Assembly: GCA_945862475.1 (NCBI GenBank) | Contig: CAMAYW010000094.1 | Location: forward strand, 1 to 8,114 | Length of the DNA: 8,114 bases | Direction: 5' to 3' | Source of the DNA: Bacteriovorax stolpii | GTDB lineage: Bacteria > Bdellovibrionota > Bacteriovoracia > Bacteriovoracales > Bacteriovoracaceae | Made by a program: the position numbers and the translations under genes | In this document: positions 6,340 to 8,114 of the stretch, piece after piece | Layout: every line of letters starts with the position of its first letter | Numbering within the stretch: position 1 is the stretch's first letter | The notes under the pieces: generated by a model | What the model saw: the letters and a program-made list of their open reading frames with translations, nothing else | Database searches by the model: none | What the model was told of the DNA's origin: nothing

Positions 6340-7893
6340 TTAAGGCTTGAGAACCAAAATAGACCATTGATTCCCTGATGACTGATTATTTACAAGTTGG
6401 ATTAGTTCAGGTTCTGGAGAAAAGCTGCTGTCAATTTCATTTGAAACATAAAATTTATCACCTAATATTGAAATTAAGTTCCAAAGACCTTGGTGTTCCT
6501 GCATATCAATCATAAATTTGATGAATAACAAAGGAACAGGACCGTCCTTTAGCCCAAGCTTGTCATAGGTCACCATTTCATTAAGTGCCTCTCGAGTCAT
6601 AAAAGTTTTTAGGCGTTCAGATAGAGTATTCATCATGTTCAAACTAAAAACGTAATCATATTTTAATTTAAGCATGTCAACTTCAACTTGTTCTAAGTTT
6701 TGTGACCTTCGAAGCTCAGAGGCAAGTAGAAATGCACTCTTTACTGGGGCCTGAATTTCTTTTACTTCCTCCCTTTTAGGTTCTGACGTTAGTGGTTTAG
6801 ATACCGATTTAATGTCTTCTTTTTTTTCTTCAATTTTTTTTGCGATAACAATCTGATCATCATTGTTTACAACTTGCTTTGAAATGATGAGAGGTTGCGC
6901 CTTAACATGAACATCCGTAAGACCTTTATCCTCAAACTCCTTACTCGCACCATAAAAAAACACTCTTCCTTGCAAAAAACGTTCTTTATGGGTTTCTTTT
7001 AAAAAATTTTTTATGGATGGAAATAAATTTTTCAGAACAGAGAAGCGAACTTCCTTATGTGACATCACTTCTGAAAATCTTCTAAGGCAACCGAGTGCTT
7101 CTCCTTTTGAGTTATAAGTATTAATGATATTTGACTGGGCAATCAAAGAATACGCATCTAGATGTTTTGAAAGTCCAAACAACTCATCATCTTCAGAACA
7201 AATAAGTGTCATTATCTTTTTATCACTTTCACACATTTGCTCCAATTTCTCAGGCATCTGATCATAAGTACAATTGTCACACTCCTGAGCAAACCTATAA
7301 TGAGAGTAGTGATTAAAAGTTCGATTTTTTAATTCTTTCAACCAATCTTCTTTTTTGTATTTTGAAGAAAAAGATTCAGTGTACTTTGGTAAATGCTGCG
7401 AAAGTCGCTCGATGAATTTTTTCATCTGTAATGTTTTTGGTTTGCAGGATTTTAACCAGCTCTTTAAATCAAAATGACATCCCTTTTTAAGGCTAAAATG
7501 CTTCGACATGAGGTCAAGATGCCAATCCGCCTCCAGGAGGTAACTCAAAGTAATTAACCGATAAGAAAAACGTATATCATCAAAGTGTTCAGTTAAAAGT
7601 TGATTTGAACATTGCATACCGCTACTCAATTCGTGTTTAAAAAAATGTGAGAAATCGACGTCAGGATTAAATAAAAGTGGCCTAAAGTATTCTGAATAGA
7701 AGGCATCATCCTTAAAGCCCATTTGTCCATTATAGATATTATGTATAATCAAAGGCTGATACCTTTCAAAATAAGAATCGAGCCTTTTCTCTCCTATGTA
7801 AACTTCAGATGAGACGCGATCCAGTTTAGCAAAAACTGGATTCATCATTAAGAAGACAAATAAAATTTTTAAAACCAAATTAAAGTTAACCAT
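6340..7893 (-). CDS. Unknown exported 517-residue protein with eight cysteines
   Basis: I recognise no family. A clear signal peptide (MVNFNLVLKILFVFLMMNPVFA) ends at Ala22 by the V-F-A rule, so the mature protein is expected in the periplasm or beyond. Residues 23-330 form a Phe/Tyr/His-rich helical region containing all eight cysteines (95, 139, 150, 205, 208, 221, 232, 269), including a CDNC pair at 205-208; the even number suggests disulfides. Residues 350-385 are a Lys/Glu-rich linker (AKKIEEKKED, then EPKREEVKE), and 386-517 is a cysteine-free C-terminal domain. The ATG lies inside the end of the TRAP permease gene (25-nt overlap, different frame) and has no Shine-Dalgarno site, so it probably depends on ribosomes finishing that gene. 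The start is preferred because it gives the full signal peptide. A link to TRAP-mediated uptake is suggested only by this coupling. Confidence 0.87.
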   Translation of the reverse strand: MVNFNLVLKILFVFLMMNPVFAKLDRVSSEVYIGEKRLDSYFERYQPLIIHNIYNGQMGFKDDAFYSEYFRPLLFNPDVDFSHFFKHELSSGMQCSNQLLTEHFDDIRFSYRLITLSYLLEADWHLDLMSKHFSLKKGCHFDLKSWLKSCKPKTLQMKKFIERLSQHLPKYTESFSSKYKKEDWLKELKNRTFNHYSHYRFAQECDNCTYDQMPEKLEQMCESDKKIMTLICSEDDELFGLSKHLDAYSLIAQSNIINTYNSKGEALGCLRRFSEVMSHKEVRFSVLKNLFPSIKNFLKETHKERFLQGRVFFYGASKEFEDKGLTDVHVKAQPLIISKQVVNNDDQIVIAKKIEEKKEDIKSVSKPLTSEPKREEVKEIQAPVKSAFLLASELRRSQNLEQVEVDMLKLKYDYVFSLNMMNTLSERLKTFMTREALNEMVTYDKLGLKDGPVPLLFIKFMIDMQEHQGLWNLISILGDKFYVSNEIDSSFSPEPELIQLVNNQSSGNQWSILVLKP

Positions 7894-8114
7894 GGTATGT
7901 AAGTAATCACTATTAGTGCAACGAGCATTAGGATAAGGTATGGAACACTTATTTTATAAAGCTCAATCACAGGCTTATTAAATCTAAAAGAACTAATAAA
8001 AAGGTTAATCCCCACAGGTGGAGTAATGTAACCAATTTCTAAATTGGTAAGAAAAACGATAGCAAGATGAAGAGGATTAACACCAAATTGTTCAGCGATC
8101 GGCAATATCAGTGG
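7869..8114 (-). CDS. dctM: TRAP transporter large permease (DctM family), C-terminal end
   Basis: The visible 81 residues are the C-terminal end of the large membrane subunit of a TRAP transporter, which uses an ion gradient and a periplasmic binding protein to import organic acids or related solutes through the inner membrane. The hallmark is PLHLAIVFLTNLEIGYITPP followed by VGINLF, matching the conserved stretch near the end of DctM proteins. A last membrane helix follows (about VPYLILMLVALIVITYI), then a short tail ending in WF. The frame stays open through the window edge (Pro-Leu-Ile precede the TTG at 8105), so this TTG is not the start and the gene continues beyond 8114. The small permease and binding protein genes are not in view, and the substrate cannot be inferred. 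Its last 25 nt contain the start of the 517-residue exported protein. Confidence 0.92.
   Translation of the reverse strand, partial: PLILPIAEQFGVNPLHLAIVFLTNLEIGYITPPVGINLFISSFRFNKPVIELYKISVPYLILMLVALIVITYIPWLTLIWF

Noticed and set aside
8103..8105. TTG as a start codon for the permease fragment
   Set aside because: The frame stays open to the window edge and the codons before it continue the DctM-like sequence, so the TTG is an internal leucine codon.

Overview
This is an AT-rich (roughly 35-38% GC by eye), very gene-dense bacterial window. It holds nine or ten protein genes and no RNA genes, mobile elements, CRISPR arrays or long repeats that I can see. The gene mix fits a low-GC member of the Bdellovibrionota, such as Bacteriovorax, Halobacteriovorax or Peredibacter: heme synthesis, a CpaF/TadA-type ATPase, a protein resembling the DUF6178 family, a TRAP transporter and many unrecognised K/E/N-rich proteins. 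That placement is inferred from composition and gene families, not from a search.

Layout. (1) 3-1025, + strand: hemE, uroporphyrinogen decarboxylase. (2) 1074-1196, + strand: a 40-residue secreted protein or lipoprotein with a near-perfect ribosome binding site; its 3' end overlaps the end of the next gene. (3) 1183-2913, - strand: a two-gene operon, first an unrecognised 229-residue protein and then a short CpaF-type secretion ATPase. (4) 3006-3861, + strand and divergent from (3): two overlapping unrecognised genes of 166 and 120 residues. (5) 3865-5595, - strand: a 576-residue protein that looks like DUF6178. (6) 5685-6338, + strand: a HAD-superfamily phosphatase of the beta-phosphoglucomutase/GS1 type. 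(7) 6340-8114, - strand: the C-terminal end of a TRAP transporter large permease (dctM), cut by the window edge, followed with a 25-nt overlap by a 517-residue exported protein with eight cysteines.

How the parts relate. HemE, the HAD enzyme and the TRAP permease are ordinary metabolic or transport genes. The least explained part is 1183-3861. There a CpaF-type ATPase, lacking the N-terminal extension of typical CpaF and with no pilin, TadB/C or secretin gene nearby, sits beside three unrecognised genes in two divergent operons. This may be an accessory module of a Tad-like or motility machine encoded elsewhere; that is inference. The three convergent gene ends are packed with a 14-nt overlap, a 3-nt gap and a 1-nt gap, so there is no room for conventional terminators between them. 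The only non-coding stretches are 48, 92 and 89 nt long; none exceeds 300 bases.
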